NCBI GenBank assembly: GCA_009360345.1
Contig: SPDP01000002.1
Coordinates: 806,001-870,000, forward strand
Reading direction: 5' to 3'
Source of the DNA: Alcaligenaceae bacterium SAGV5
GTDB lineage: Bacteria; Pseudomonadota; Gammaproteobacteria; Burkholderiales; Burkholderiaceae_B
Length of the DNA: 64,000 nucleotides
A program made the translations under genes and the position numbers. This document shows positions 1 through 9,054 of this stretch, piece after piece. How positions within the stretch are numbered: position 1 is the first letter of the stretch; each line of letters opens with the position of its first letter. Below the pieces are notes generated by a model that searched no databases, was not told the DNA's origin, and was given only the letters and a program-made list of their open reading frames with translations.

Positions 1-528
1 GGCAACCTTTTCCGCTACGACAACCGCAAGCGCACCAAGACCAACCTCATGGTGTTCCTGCGGCCCTACGTGGTACGCGAAGGCGGCTCGCAAAGCAGCC
101 TGATGATCGACCGCTACGAATACATGCGCGCCCAGCAGGCCCAGGCGCAGCCGGGCTCGCACTGGCTGCTGCCCGACATGCAGGCGCCGCAGTTGCCGCC
201 GCGCGTGCCCGGCGTGGGCGACCCCGTCCAGAGCGGCAGTGCCGGCGCCGGCAACGTGCCGCCCACGACGATCCCGCGCGACGTCTCGGCGCTGCAATCG
301 ACCGACCCGACCATCGTGCTCCAGGTGTTCGGCGCGCCTTCCGAAAGCGAGGCCCACCTGGCCTCGCGCCGGGTCGCCGACGCGGGCATGAGCGCCTACG
401 TGGTCCACGACGATGCCCTGCGCTGGGACGTGCGCATGCGCGTGGCGCGCGACCGCGTCACGGTGGACTCCACCCTGGCGGCCCTGCGCGACCTGGGCTA
501 CGCCGCCGAGATCGTGACACGGCCATGA
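1..528 (+). CDS. gspD: Type II secretion outer-membrane secretin GspD, C-terminal part (5' end outside window)
   Basis: The reading frame is open from base 1, so only the C-terminus is present. The first residues, [20 protein letters not shown], match the end of the secretin domain, where [12 protein letters not shown] and RP are conserved in GspD proteins. In this family the protein forms the outer-membrane channel of the type II secretion system. After the secretin core comes a proline/glycine-rich linker, then a C-terminal unit encoded at about 313-522. That unit has two IVLQVFG/DVRMRV-type strands, each followed by an alanine-rich helix and a YVV/AEIV strand, which resembles a SPOR peptidoglycan-binding domain. 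The stop overlaps the gspE start by four bases (ATGA), which implies translational coupling. The secretin assignment is firm; the SPOR-like reading is an inference from pattern only. Confidence 0.9.
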   Translation, partial: GNLFRYDNRKRTKTNLMVFLRPYVVREGGSQSSLMIDRYEYMRAQQAQAQPGSHWLLPDMQAPQLPPRVPGVGDPVQSGSAGAGNVPPTTIPRDVSALQSTDPTIVLQVFGAPSESEAHLASRRVADAGMSAYVVHDDALRWDVRMRVARDRVTVDSTLAALRDLGYAAEIVTRP

Positions 529-1949
529 ACCCGCTGCCTTATTCCTGGGCCCGGGCGCAGCGGGCGCTGCTCAGCATGCGGCCCGACGGCAACCTGCTGA
601 CGGTCAGCCCGCGCACGCCGGCCTGGGCCATCGCCGAAGTCCAGCGCCGCCACGGCGCGGTGCGCATCGCGCGGATTTCCGACGCCGAACTGGAAACGCG
701 CCTGACCGCGGCCTACGCCGATACCGGGGATGCCGCCGCGGTGGTGGGCGCGGCCGAGAACGAGATCGACCTGGCGCGCCTGATGCAGGACATTCCCGAA
801 GTGGAAGACCTGCTCGAAACCCAGGACGACGCGCCCGTCATCCGGATGATCAACGCGCTGTTCACCCAGGCCGCGCGCGACGGGGCGAGCGACATCCACA
901 TCGAGCCCTTCGAGACCCACTCGGTGGTGCGCTACCGCGTGGACGGAACGCTGCGCGACGTGGTGAGCCCGCGCAAGGCGCTGCACGCGGCGCTGATCTC
1001 GCGCATCAAGATCATGGCCAACCTCGACATCTCGGAAAAGCGCCTGCCGCAGGACGGGCGCATCGCGCTGCGCGTGGGGGGCCGCCCGATCGACGTACGG
1101 GTGTCCACGCTGCCCACCGGCCACGGCGAACGCGCGGTGCTGCGCCTGCTGGACAAGGAAGCGGGCCGGCTCGAATTGTCGCGCCTGGGCATGGACGCCG
1201 GACTGCTGAAGCAGTTGGACCGGCTCATCCACCAGCCCCACGGCATCGTCCTGGTCACCGGCCCGACCGGCAGCGGCAAGACCACCACGCTGTACGCCGC
1301 GCTGGGCCGGCTCGATGCCTCCACCACCAACATCCTGACGGTGGAAGATCCCATCGAGTACGACCTGCCCGGCATCAGCCAGACCCAGGTCAACGCCAAG
1401 ATCAGCATGAGCTTCGCGCTGGCGCTGCGCGCCATCCTGCGCCAGGATCCGGACGTGATCATGATCGGCGAGATCCGCGACCTGGAAACCGCGCAGATCG
1501 CGGTGCAGGCTTCGTTGACCGGCCACCTGGTGCTGGCCACGCTGCACACCAACGACTCGGTGTCCGCCGTGACGCGCCTGACCGACATGGGCGTGGAACC
1601 GTTCCTGCTGTCGTCGTCGCTGCTGGGCGTGCTGGCCCAGCGCCTCGTCCGGCGCCTGTGCCCCGATTGCAAGGAATCGCACACCGAGCCCGACGGCCGC
1701 GCCGTGTACCGTCCGGTGGGCTGCGCCACGTGCAGCCACACCGGCTATCTCGGCCGCACCGGCATCCACGAACTCTATACCGTGGACGATGCGCAGCGGC
1801 AGCTGATCCATGAAGGCGCGGGCGAGCAGGAACTGCGCAACGCGGCGCAGGCCGCGGGCATGCGCACCATGCGGCAGGACGGCGACCGCTGGATCGACTC
1901 CGGCACGACCTCGCCCGAAGAAGTCGTCCGCGTCACACGAGATGTCTAG
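525..1949 (+). CDS. gspE: Type II secretion assembly ATPase GspE
   Basis: This cytoplasmic hexameric ATPase powers pseudopilus assembly and docks on the inner-membrane platform through GspL and GspF. Walker A (GPTGSGKT) is at about residues 246-253 and the Walker B region ([12 protein letters not shown]) starts near 308. The Asp-box (SDIHIEP) and His-box region (LHTND) are also present. A tetracysteine zinc site is formed by CPDC (379-382) and CATC (400-403). The two CxxC pairs are only 17 residues apart, shorter than the roughly 29 I know from classical GspE/EpsE proteins. The 474-residue length is slightly short, mostly in the N-terminal domain. The gene starts inside the end of gspD and is followed 14 bases later by gspF. 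Confidence 0.96.
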   Translation: MNPLPYSWARAQRALLSMRPDGNLLTVSPRTPAWAIAEVQRRHGAVRIARISDAELETRLTAAYADTGDAAAVVGAAENEIDLARLMQDIPEVEDLLETQDDAPVIRMINALFTQAARDGASDIHIEPFETHSVVRYRVDGTLRDVVSPRKALHAALISRIKIMANLDISEKRLPQDGRIALRVGGRPIDVRVSTLPTGHGERAVLRLLDKEAGRLELSRLGMDAGLLKQLDRLIHQPHGIVLVTGPTGSGKTTTLYAALGRLDASTTNILTVEDPIEYDLPGISQTQVNAKISMSFALALRAILRQDPDVIMIGEIRDLETAQIAVQASLTGHLVLATLHTNDSVSAVTRLTDMGVEPFLLSSSLLGVLAQRLVRRLCPDCKESHTEPDGRAVYRPVGCATCSHTGYLGRTGIHELYTVDDAQRQLIHEGAGEQELRNAAQAAGMRTMRQDGDRWIDSGTTSPEEVVRVTRDV

Positions 1950-1963
1950 GAGGAAAGGCTGAC

Positions 1964-3178
1964 ATGCCTTCGTATCGCTTCGAAGCCGCCGACGCACTGG
2001 GCAAGCTCGACCGCGGGTTGATCGACGCGGACAGCCCGCGCGCGGCGCGCGCCCAGTTGCGGGCGCGGGGGCTGACGCCGCTCGCGGTGGAAGAAGCCAG
2101 CGCCCAGCGCAGCGGCGGCGGATCGCGCGCCTGGTTCGGCGCGCGCATGTCCGACTCGGAACTCGCCTGGGCGACGCGGCAGCTGGCCAGCCTGCTGGCG
2201 GCCCGCCTGCCGCTGGACGCGGCGCTGACCGCGACGGCCGAGCAGTCCGAGAAAAAGCACGTTTCCGAGGTCCTGTCCGCCGTGCGCGCCGACGTGCGGG
2301 CCGGCCATCGGCTGGCCGACGCGCTGGCGACGCGGCCGCGCGACTTCCCCGACATTTATCGCGCGCTGGTGGCGGCGGGCGAGGAATCCGGCGATCTGGC
2401 GCACGTCATGGAGAAGCTTGCCGACTACATCGAGGAACGCAACGCCCTGCGCATCAAGGTCCTGACGGCCTTCATCTATCCCGCCGTGGTCGCCCTGGTA
2501 TCCATCGGCATCGTCATTTTCCTGTTGGGCTACGTCGTGCCGCAGGTCGTCAGCGCGTTTTCGCAGGCCCGCCAGGAACTGCCCTTGCTGACCCGCGTCA
2601 TGCTGAGCCTGAGCGACTTCGTCCGCAGCTGGGGATGGCTGGTCGCCCTCGTCCTGGCTGCCGCGCTGGCCTGCTGGCGCATGATGCTGCGCGCGCCCGC
2701 CACGCGGCTGGCCTGGCATTCCCGCTTGCTGAAGATGCCGCTTGCCGGCCGCTTCATCCTGGGCCTGGACGCCGCGCGCTTCGCTTCCACGCTCGCCATC
2801 CTGACCGGCAGCGGCGTGCCGCTGCTGCGGGCGCTGGACGCCTCGCGCCAGACGCTGGGCAACGACCGCCTGCGGACCAGCGTGGACGACGCCACCTCGC
2901 GCGTGCGCGAGGGCGTGTCGCTGGCTTCGGCCCTGCAGGTGCAGAAAACCTTTCCGCCCTTGCTGGTGCACCTGACCGCCAGCGGCGAGAAGACCGGCAC
3001 GCTGCCCGAGCTGCTCGAACGCGCGGCCCAGACGCTTTCGCGCGAGGTCGAGCGGCGCGCCATGGCGTTGACGGCACTGCTCGAACCGCTGATGATCCTG
3101 CTGATGGGCGGCTTCGTGCTGCTGATCGTGCTGGCGGTGCTGATGCCCATCATCGAAATCAACCAGCTCGTGCGCTAA
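1964..3178 (+). CDS. gspF: Type II secretion inner-membrane platform protein GspF
   Basis: GspF is the polytopic platform protein that couples the GspE ATPase to the growing pseudopilus. The 404-residue length is usual. The N-terminus (MPSYRFEAADALGKLDRGLI) is typical. Two T2SSF repeats are visible, each with a glycine-rich L-A-x-L-L-x-x-x-x-P-L motif (near LASLLAARLPLD and LAILTGSGVPLL) and a GEESG/GEKTG signature. Three membrane segments lie near residues 165-195, 215-240 and at the C-terminus. An AGGAGGAAAGG-like ribosome site precedes the ATG. No gspG follows; the next gene is a glutathione peroxidase, so the pseudopilin genes must lie elsewhere, probably before this window. Confidence 0.96.
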   Translation: MPSYRFEAADALGKLDRGLIDADSPRAARAQLRARGLTPLAVEEASAQRSGGGSRAWFGARMSDSELAWATRQLASLLAARLPLDAALTATAEQSEKKHVSEVLSAVRADVRAGHRLADALATRPRDFPDIYRALVAAGEESGDLAHVMEKLADYIEERNALRIKVLTAFIYPAVVALVSIGIVIFLLGYVVPQVVSAFSQARQELPLLTRVMLSLSDFVRSWGWLVALVLAAALACWRMMLRAPATRLAWHSRLLKMPLAGRFILGLDAARFASTLAILTGSGVPLLRALDASRQTLGNDRLRTSVDDATSRVREGVSLASALQVQKTFPPLLVHLTASGEKTGTLPELLERAAQTLSREVERRAMALTALLEPLMILLMGGFVLLIVLAVLMPIIEINQLVR

Positions 3179-3276
3179 GGCACGTTGCACCGGCGGCGGC
3201 CAGCGACGTCCCGACGCGCGATGAAACGGCGCGGCCCCTCCTGGGCACGCGCCCGCCGTTCAACCAGGAGCCCGCC

Positions 3277-3780
3277 ATGACGACCCTTTACGATTTTTCC
3301 GCCACGGACATCGAAGGCAGCGACGTGCCGCTCGACCGCTTCCGCGGCAAGGTGCTGCTGGTGGTGAACGTTGCCTCCCAGTGCGGCTTCACGCCCCAGT
3401 ACGCGGGCCTGGAGGCCCTGTACCGCGCCTACCGCGAGCGCGGCCTGGAAATCCTCGGTTTCCCCTGCGACCAGTTCGGCCACCAGGAGCCGGGCAGCAA
3501 CGAGAGCATCCGGGACTTCTGCAAGCTCAACTACGACGTGACTTTCCCGATGTTCGCCAAGATCGACGTCAACGGCGACGCCGCCCATCCGCTGTACCGC
3601 TGGCTCAAGAGCGCCAAGCCCGGCCTGCTGGGCACCGGGGCCATCAAGTGGAACTTCACCAAGTTCCTGGTCGACCGTGCGGGCGCGCCCATCGCCCGCT
3701 ACGCGCCCACCGACAAGCCGGACTCGATCGGGCCGGACATCGAGGCGGCGTTGGACGCCACCGGACCGGCCCCGTCCTGA
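3277..3780 (+). CDS. Glutathione peroxidase family thiol peroxidase
   Basis: This 167-residue protein belongs to the GPx/BtuE family, which reduces hydroperoxides with glutathione or thioredoxin. The peroxidatic site is a cysteine (C36 in NVASQCGF), not selenocysteine. The family motif FPCDQFGHQEPG follows at about 62-73, and the Trp/Asn of WNFTKFLVD complete the usual Cys-Gln-Trp-Asn tetrad. There is no signal peptide, so it should be cytoplasmic. The chosen ATG has a good ribosome site (CAGGAG) seven bases upstream; the longer in-frame extension runs through the shadow of gspF and is rejected. It stands alone between gspF and a convergent LysR gene. Function is clear at family level; the electron donor cannot be read from the sequence. 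Confidence 0.93.
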   Translation: MTTLYDFSATDIEGSDVPLDRFRGKVLLVVNVASQCGFTPQYAGLEALYRAYRERGLEILGFPCDQFGHQEPGSNESIRDFCKLNYDVTFPMFAKIDVNGDAAHPLYRWLKSAKPGLLGTGAIKWNFTKFLVDRAGAPIARYAPTDKPDSIGPDIEAALDATGPAPS

Positions 3781-3790
3781 CCCGCCGCGA

Positions 3791-4729
3791 TCACCCCGCC
3801 AGCGCGGCCCCGCTGCCCGGAATCTCCACACCGGGAATGCCGGCCAGGATCTCCGACAGGATGTCGATGAATCCGTGAACCGGCGCGGACAACGCCTTGT
3901 GGCGCGGCCAGGCCACGACCACCTTGCGCCGGATGGCCGGCTCGGCCAGGGCCACGCTTCGCAAGGCGCCGCCGAACAACTCCGACGACAAGGCCATGGG
4001 CGGAATGATGGACAGCCAGCCCGGCCTGAGCGTGACATGCAACAGGCTCTGCAAGGAGTCGATTTCCAATTGCGGCCGCAAGACCAGCCCCTGCAGGCCG
4101 AACTGGGCATCGATCAGGTTGCGCATGGATTTGTAGCGCGACGGCAGCACGAGCTGGAACCCGGCCAGTTCATTCCCCCGCACCAGGTCCCGGTCCGCCA
4201 GGGTATCCCGGTGGCCGACCACCACCAGCGCTTCGGTGGAAATGTCCCGGGTCTGCATGTTGAGCAGGTCCTGCGTGGTGCTCAGCAGCGCGCACTCCAG
4301 GTCGCCGGCGATGAGCCAGCTGATCAGGTCGCTGCGGTATCCGTCCCGGGACAGGAACTCGACCGCGGGATGGCGTTCGCGGAAGGCCTCCAGTGCCCGC
4401 GCCATCACGAACTGGTGAAACGACGCCTGCGCACCGATCCGGATCTTGCCGCTGAACCGGTCCGCGCCGCTCGCCAGCACCGCCCCGGCGCGTTCGAGTT
4501 CGGTCAGCACGCGGATGCAGTGCCGGTAGAACTCGTGCGCCAGGGGATTGGGCGTCACCCCATGCGGATCGCGGCTGAACAACTGCACGTCGTGATGCGC
4601 CTCGAGCCGCTTGATCTGCTGGCTGATCGCGGGCTGGACGACATGCAGCCGGCGGGCGGCGCGCGTAATGCTGCCCTCTTCATAAAGCGCGACGAAGCAG
4701 CGTATCTGGCGTATGTCCATGCTGGGCAC
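3791..4729 (-). CDS. LysR-type transcriptional regulator
   Basis: This 312-residue protein has an N-terminal winged helix-turn-helix of the LysR type (MDIRQIRCFVALYEEGSITRA, residues about 4-65) and a periplasmic-binding-like effector domain. It lies 42 bases downstream of the deacetylase-like gene on the same strand, at the end of the minus-strand catabolic operon that begins near 9864. It may therefore control that operon, although many LysR regulators are divergent from their targets and this one is not. Translation could begin at the ATG of MPSMD or three codons later at MDIRQ. The effector is unknown. Confidence 0.92.
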   Translation of the reverse strand: MPSMDIRQIRCFVALYEEGSITRAARRLHVVQPAISQQIKRLEAHHDVQLFSRDPHGVTPNPLAHEFYRHCIRVLTELERAGAVLASGADRFSGKIRIGAQASFHQFVMARALEAFRERHPAVEFLSRDGYRSDLISWLIAGDLECALLSTTQDLLNMQTRDISTEALVVVGHRDTLADRDLVRGNELAGFQLVLPSRYKSMRNLIDAQFGLQGLVLRPQLEIDSLQSLLHVTLRPGWLSIIPPMALSSELFGGALRSVALAEPAIRRKVVVAWPRHKALSAPVHGFIDILSEILAGIPGVEIPGSGAALAG

Positions 4730-4771
4730 CGGGACGGAGAGTGATGCGCGCTTGGGGCCTGGGCGTCCCGT

Positions 4772-5674
4772 TCAGCGGATGGGAACCACACCCGGCGGCA
4801 GGCCCGCGACATGCTCGGCGATCGCTCCGGGTGTCGTCAGCCAGACCCGGTGGCGCTGCGAGGCGATATGGGACAGTATCCGCCGCAACTGCCTGATGCG
4901 ATGGGGCTGCCCGGTCAGGAACGTATGCAGCGACAGGCAATATACCATCGGGTATTGCGACGATTCCTGGAGCTGCTCGTCGAACGCATCGATGGCCATG
5001 CGCGTGAACTCCTCGTCGCTCGCTCCGCGATTCACGTAGGCGGGCAGGTCGTTGAGTTCCATCGACGGATAGGGCACGGCAAGAATGGGGCCATGCTTGG
5101 TCCGGAACCACATCGGCTGGTCGTCGAACCACCAGTCCAGCATGTATTTCCACCCCAGCTCCTTGAGCAGTTCCGGCGTGTTCGGACTCTGCGAGATGAA
5201 CGGACCCAGCCATCCGGCCGGCGCCTTGCCCTCATGCCGCTCGAACAGCGACCTGACCTCGCCCAGCATGGTCCGCTCCGCGTCCGGCGACATGTCTGCC
5301 TGGCGCTCGGAGTTCGTGCGGCCGTGCCCGACCATCTCGTCGCCGCGCCGGCGGCAGGCCTCCAGGACCTCCGGGCAGACGTCGTAGACCGACCCATTGG
5401 CCAGCACGGCCAATGGAAACCCGAACGACTCGAACTCCCTCAGGATGCGCCAGACGCCCACGCGGTTGCCGTAGTCCCGATAGGCGTAGCCCCGGTGATA
5501 GGGCGCCGAAGGCATGGAGGTGAAATCATTGCCGGGGTTGCGGCCGAACTCGAAGCCTTCGATGTTGAGGGCGAAATAGACCGCCAGCCGTCGCCCTTCG
5601 GGCCAGTCGTAGACCGGCCGGGTAACGATGGCGCTGTAGTCGTAGCGATCATTGCCGTGTTCGAACTTCTTCAC
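4772..5674 (-). CDS. Polysaccharide-deacetylase-fold hydrolase (PuuE allantoinase / cyclic imidase-like)
   Basis: This 300-residue protein has the CE4/NodB fold as seen in PuuE-type allantoinases: an early NIEGFEFG strand, a GHGRTNSERQ segment and a C-terminal LHTFLTGQPHR motif. There is no signal peptide, which argues against a cell-wall deacetylase. Known members of this branch open cyclic amides or imides such as allantoin, so a ring-opening role fits. The start is a GTG, preceded by a strong GAGGAGG site, and overlaps the stop of the isochorismatase gene (GTGA). It lies between that amidase and a LysR gene. The substrate is not readable; the ring-opening role is inferred from family and neighbours. 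Confidence 0.85.
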   Translation of the reverse strand: MKKFEHGNDRYDYSAIVTRPVYDWPEGRRLAVYFALNIEGFEFGRNPGNDFTSMPSAPYHRGYAYRDYGNRVGVWRILREFESFGFPLAVLANGSVYDVCPEVLEACRRRGDEMVGHGRTNSERQADMSPDAERTMLGEVRSLFERHEGKAPAGWLGPFISQSPNTPELLKELGWKYMLDWWFDDQPMWFRTKHGPILAVPYPSMELNDLPAYVNRGASDEEFTRMAIDAFDEQLQESSQYPMVYCLSLHTFLTGQPHRIRQLRRILSHIASQRHRVWLTTPGAIAEHVAGLPPGVVPIR

Positions 5675-6378
5675 TTCGCTTCCTCCTCTGCTGCCGCCGG
5701 CGCCAAGGCGTCGAGCGCCGCCAGCAATGTCGTGGTATCCATCACGTCCGCGTACTTCTCCGCCATGTCGTACAGGTTGACGGCATGCGAAGCCTGGTTC
5801 CGGTCGTAGACCGCATCCGAAGGAACGGCCACCCGGTAGTTGTAGGAAAACGCGTCCACCACGCTGCTGCGGACACAGCCCGACGTCGCGCAGCCCGTCA
5901 CCACCAGCGTGTCGGCGCCGGTATTGACCAGATAGCTGGCCAGGGGGGTGCCGAAGAATGCGCTGGGATGCTTCTTGGGCAGCAGCACGTCGCCCGGGCG
6001 CGGCGCGATGGCCTCCACGAATTCGTAGCCCTTGGCCGGGATCTGCATCATGGTCGGCACCTTCTCGGTCAATCGGCCCTGGTCGAAGCCGAACTTGGGT
6101 GCGACGTGGGGATACAGCACCGGCCAGTTCTTCGCGCGGAACAGGGCCAGCAATCCGGCGATGTGTTCGATGGCCCGCCAGGCGGTGTCGCCGCAGGACG
6201 TGGCGAACTCCTGGACGGCCTGCTCGAACGGCATCGGCCTCGTCCCGGCCGTGCGGTACTGCACGTCGATGATCAACAGCGCCGGGCGGCGGCCCAACCC
6301 CGATGGCCGGCCAAAGCCGGCCAGCCGGGAAGCGGCCCGGTCTCGCTCGGGAATGAGCGGGTCCCATATTTTCGACAT
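5671..6378 (-). CDS. Isochorismatase-family cysteine hydrolase (amidase)
   Basis: This 235-residue protein has the isochorismatase-like alpha/beta fold. The catalytic Asp lies in ALLIIDVQ, a Lys in LLPKKHPSAFFGT, and the nucleophilic Cys in VVTGCATSGCVRSSVVDAF, so the triad is complete. Family members include maleamate amidohydrolase (NicF), N-carbamoylsarcosine amidase and ureidoacrylate hydrolase. The ATG at 6378 has a GAGGAGG site; the longer frame upstream is the shadow of the monooxygenase. It is translationally coupled to the deacetylase-like gene and lies 13 bases after the flavin monooxygenase. Deamidation of a linear half-amide produced by its neighbours is the likely role, as an inference. 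Confidence 0.9.
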   Translation of the reverse strand: MSKIWDPLIPERDRAASRLAGFGRPSGLGRRPALLIIDVQYRTAGTRPMPFEQAVQEFATSCGDTAWRAIEHIAGLLALFRAKNWPVLYPHVAPKFGFDQGRLTEKVPTMMQIPAKGYEFVEAIAPRPGDVLLPKKHPSAFFGTPLASYLVNTGADTLVVTGCATSGCVRSSVVDAFSYNYRVAVPSDAVYDRNQASHAVNLYDMAEKYADVMDTTTLLAALDALAPAAAEEEAK

Positions 6379-6391
6379 GTCGTTTTCCTCC

Positions 6392-8014
6392 TCAATGCGC
6401 GCCGCGCGCGATATCGACGATCCGGGCCGCGTCGCGGCCGTCGGCCCCCCGCCACGCCACGTGGCCATCGGGACGCACCAACACCAGCGCCGCGCCATAC
6501 GCCTCGGCCGCCTGCCTGGAGTCGATCCGGTGCACCGCCAGCGGCATCCCCCGGCGATCCGCTTCGCGCACGAACCCGCCCGCCTCGGCCATGGCCCCAT
6601 CGTCGAACGCCAGCAGCACGAACCCCCTGCCGAACAGATCCAGGGTCGAGCGCCCCGGCGCGAGCCAGGCATGCGGCGCGCGCGCGCCCGGGCGCGCGGT
6701 CTGCTCATAGCGCGAATATTCGTCGGGAACCGGCGGCGTGCCGTCCGCCGCGCAAAGCGGCGAGTCGTCGTAGCGGTATCCCATCTGCAGTCCCCACGAC
6801 TGCCATTCGTACTGCGTGGCGCGCTTCATCCGCTCGCCGGTCTCGCGGCGCGCGGCTTCCGCCCGCTCCGACTCTTCCAGCAGGTACTCACAGCGCGGCG
6901 GCGACACCCAGGTCTTGTAGTTATGGGTCGAATAAGCCGCATTGCGCACGGCCACCGGCTTGCGCTCCTGCGTGTAGGCCGGCAGCAAGGCCGGTCCGCC
7001 CCATCCCTCGATCATCGCCTGCAGCTTCCACCCCAGGTCGACTACGTCGCCCAGGCCGGTGTTCATGCCCATGCCTCCCGTCGGTGACATCGTGTGGACG
7101 GCATCGCCGGCCAGCAGCACCCGTCCCCGCCCATAGCTCTCGGCCACCAGCTCCGCCCGCTTCCACGGCAATATGGACACCACCTCGAACGCGATGCGAT
7201 CCGTGCCCAGCGCGCGCAGCACCCAGGCTCTCGCATCGAAAGCCTCCATATCGAATTTCGACGCCGTGCCATAGACAGTCAGCCGCCACACGTCGCGTCC
7301 GTCTATCACCGTCACGTTGCCCCACGTTCCTTCCGGCCCGATCAGCAGGAAACGCTCGGCGGGCCGCTTGCCGCACAGTTCCAGCAGCCGCGGGCAGGAG
7401 AACAGCACGCTCATCGAGTAGTTCAGATGGCCCCGGCCCTCCATGTCTATGCCCAGGCCGGCGCGGACCGTGCTGCCGGCGCCGTCGCATCCGACCAGGT
7501 AGTCGGCCCGGATCGTCAGCGGTGCATCCCGGCGCAGGTCGGTGGCGCGGATCAGGACCCGCTCCTCATCCTGCTCGAAGCCATCGACCCGCGTCTGGAC
7601 CCGGATCGTGCCGCGCCCGCTGTCCCGCAGCGCCGCCTTCAGGACCGGATCGAGCCAATGCTGCGGGCACCGCTGTTTCTTCTCCGGCGACCACTCAGGC
7701 AGCGGCATGGCCGCCAGCGCGGGATACTCGTCCCTGGCCAGCGTATGGCCCGCCAGGCTCGTGCAGAACTCGATGGAAAGCGCGAAGTCGTCGGGAAACC
7801 CGCTTTCCCGCACGGCTTGCGCGATCCCCCAGCGCCGGAAGAGCTCCATGGTCCGCACGGAGACGAACCCGGCCCGGGGATGCGTCACCTGTCCATCTTC
7901 TTTTTCCAGCACCACCGCGTCGATGCCCCGCCACGCGAGATCAAGCGCCAGGGACAAGCCCACCGGGCCCGCGCCCACGATCGCGACCGGGATGGACAAC
8001 ACTTCTTCAGTCAT
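6392..8014 (-). CDS. FAD-dependent aromatic hydroxylase (PheA/TfdB-like)
   Basis: This protein of about 540 residues is a class A flavoprotein monooxygenase. The N-terminal Rossmann motif GAGPVG binds the FAD ADP moiety, a DG motif is seen in GCDGAGSTVR, and the GD motif is in LLAGDAVHTMSPTGGMGMNTG. A C-terminal thioredoxin-like domain (LDLFGRGFVLL onward) is typical of the phenol hydroxylase/TfdB branch. Such enzymes add one oxygen to an aromatic or heteroaromatic ring using NAD(P)H. I chose the ATG at 8014 (MTEEVLSIPVAIVGAG) rather than the start nine codons earlier, because it begins just after the stop of the Bug gene and has a GGTGGAG site. The ring substrate is unknown. Confidence 0.93.
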   Translation of the reverse strand: MTEEVLSIPVAIVGAGPVGLSLALDLAWRGIDAVVLEKEDGQVTHPRAGFVSVRTMELFRRWGIAQAVRESGFPDDFALSIEFCTSLAGHTLARDEYPALAAMPLPEWSPEKKQRCPQHWLDPVLKAALRDSGRGTIRVQTRVDGFEQDEERVLIRATDLRRDAPLTIRADYLVGCDGAGSTVRAGLGIDMEGRGHLNYSMSVLFSCPRLLELCGKRPAERFLLIGPEGTWGNVTVIDGRDVWRLTVYGTASKFDMEAFDARAWVLRALGTDRIAFEVVSILPWKRAELVAESYGRGRVLLAGDAVHTMSPTGGMGMNTGLGDVVDLGWKLQAMIEGWGGPALLPAYTQERKPVAVRNAAYSTHNYKTWVSPPRCEYLLEESERAEAARRETGERMKRATQYEWQSWGLQMGYRYDDSPLCAADGTPPVPDEYSRYEQTARPGARAPHAWLAPGRSTLDLFGRGFVLLAFDDGAMAEAGGFVREADRRGMPLAVHRIDSRQAAEAYGAALVLVRPDGHVAWRGADGRDAARIVDIARGAH

Positions 8015-8018
8015 ACAG

Positions 8019-9011
8019 TCACTCCACCGAAATCTTTGCATCCGTCACTACCTGCTTCCACTTCCTGCCTTCGGCGGCGGCCGCCGCCGCGAACTGGTCC
8101 GGCGTCTCGTCCACGGGCATGTAGCCGAGCTTGGCGATATCGGCGCGCACCGACGGCTGCTGGCTGGCGTGGCGGAACGCGCTGTTCAGCCGCGCCAGCA
8201 CGCCGGCGGGAACCCCCTTGGGAGCCACCAGCCCGAACCATTCGAGCGACTCGAACCCGGGATAGCCGCTTTCGGCCAGGGTCGGCAGATCGGGGACCAA
8301 CGGATTGCGCTCCAGGCTGGAAATGGCGATGGGACGCAGGCCGCCGTCCTGCATGTGCGGCAGCATGTGGCCCAGGGCGATGAACGCCATGTCCAGGTGA
8401 TCGCCGGTCAGGTCCGTCAGCACCTGCGCGTTGCCCTTGTAGGGGACATGGATCATGTCGATCCCGGCACGCGCCTTGAGCAGCTCGCCGGTCAGGTGGA
8501 TGATCGACCCCACGCCGGCGGAGCCGAAGCTCAGCCTGCCGGGCCTGGCCTTGGCCAGCGCCACGACATCCGCCACCGTGCGCACGGGCAGTTTGCTGTT
8601 GACCGCCAGCACCAGCGGTCCGCGCACGGCCCTGCTGACCGGCTGGAACGAACCGAGCGGATCGTAGGGCAGCGAGGCATACAGCGCCGGCGCGACGGCC
8701 AGCGTGCTGGTGCCGCCCCACAGCAGCGTGTAGCCGTCGGCCGCCGCGCGGGCAGCCTGCCCGCCCCCCAGGGTCCCGCCGGCGCCCGGCCGGTTGTCCA
8801 CCACGACGGTCTGGCCCAGTTCGGGAGCGATGGCCCGCGCGAAGATCCGCGCGGTGACATCGGTGGGACCTCCCGCCGCGAAGGGAACGATCAACGTAAC
8901 GGGCCGGCTGGGATAGTCCGCCGCCCAGGCCGCGGACAGCGCGGCCGCGGACAGGGTGCAGGCCAGCAGGATTCGGGCGTGACGATGCCACGCCTGTCTG
9001 GAAGCGTTCAT
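8019..9011 (-). CDS. Bug-family (TctC-like) periplasmic solute receptor
   Basis: This 330-residue protein has an N-terminal signal peptide ending near LSAAWA-ADYP. The typical Bug start YPSRPVTLIVPFAAGGPTD follows, where the P-F-x-x-G-G-x-x-D segment contacts the ligand carboxylate. Family members bind organic acids, amides or aromatic acids in the periplasm and usually belong to TctABC transporters. No TctA or TctB gene is present in this window. It lies between the racemase-like gene and the flavin monooxygenase on one strand, so it may bind the substrate of this operon. Confidence 0.94.
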   Translation of the reverse strand: MNASRQAWHRHARILLACTLSAAALSAAWAADYPSRPVTLIVPFAAGGPTDVTARIFARAIAPELGQTVVVDNRPGAGGTLGGGQAARAAADGYTLLWGGTSTLAVAPALYASLPYDPLGSFQPVSRAVRGPLVLAVNSKLPVRTVADVVALAKARPGRLSFGSAGVGSIIHLTGELLKARAGIDMIHVPYKGNAQVLTDLTGDHLDMAFIALGHMLPHMQDGGLRPIAISSLERNPLVPDLPTLAESGYPGFESLEWFGLVAPKGVPAGVLARLNSAFRHASQQPSVRADIAKLGYMPVDETPDQFAAAAAAEGRKWKQVVTDAKISVE

Positions 9012-9054
9012 GCGATTCTCCTGAGGTTGCGCGGTCGCCGCCGCGCCGGGATGA

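Noticed and set aside
4772..5674. Cell-wall polysaccharide deacetylase
   Set aside because: No signal peptide and PuuE-like motifs; operon neighbours are small-molecule catabolic enzymes.
5785..8124. 779-codon plus-strand frame opposite the amidase and flavin hydroxylase genes
   Set aside because: Arg/Pro/Ala-rich composition without domains; antisense to genes with intact catalytic motifs.
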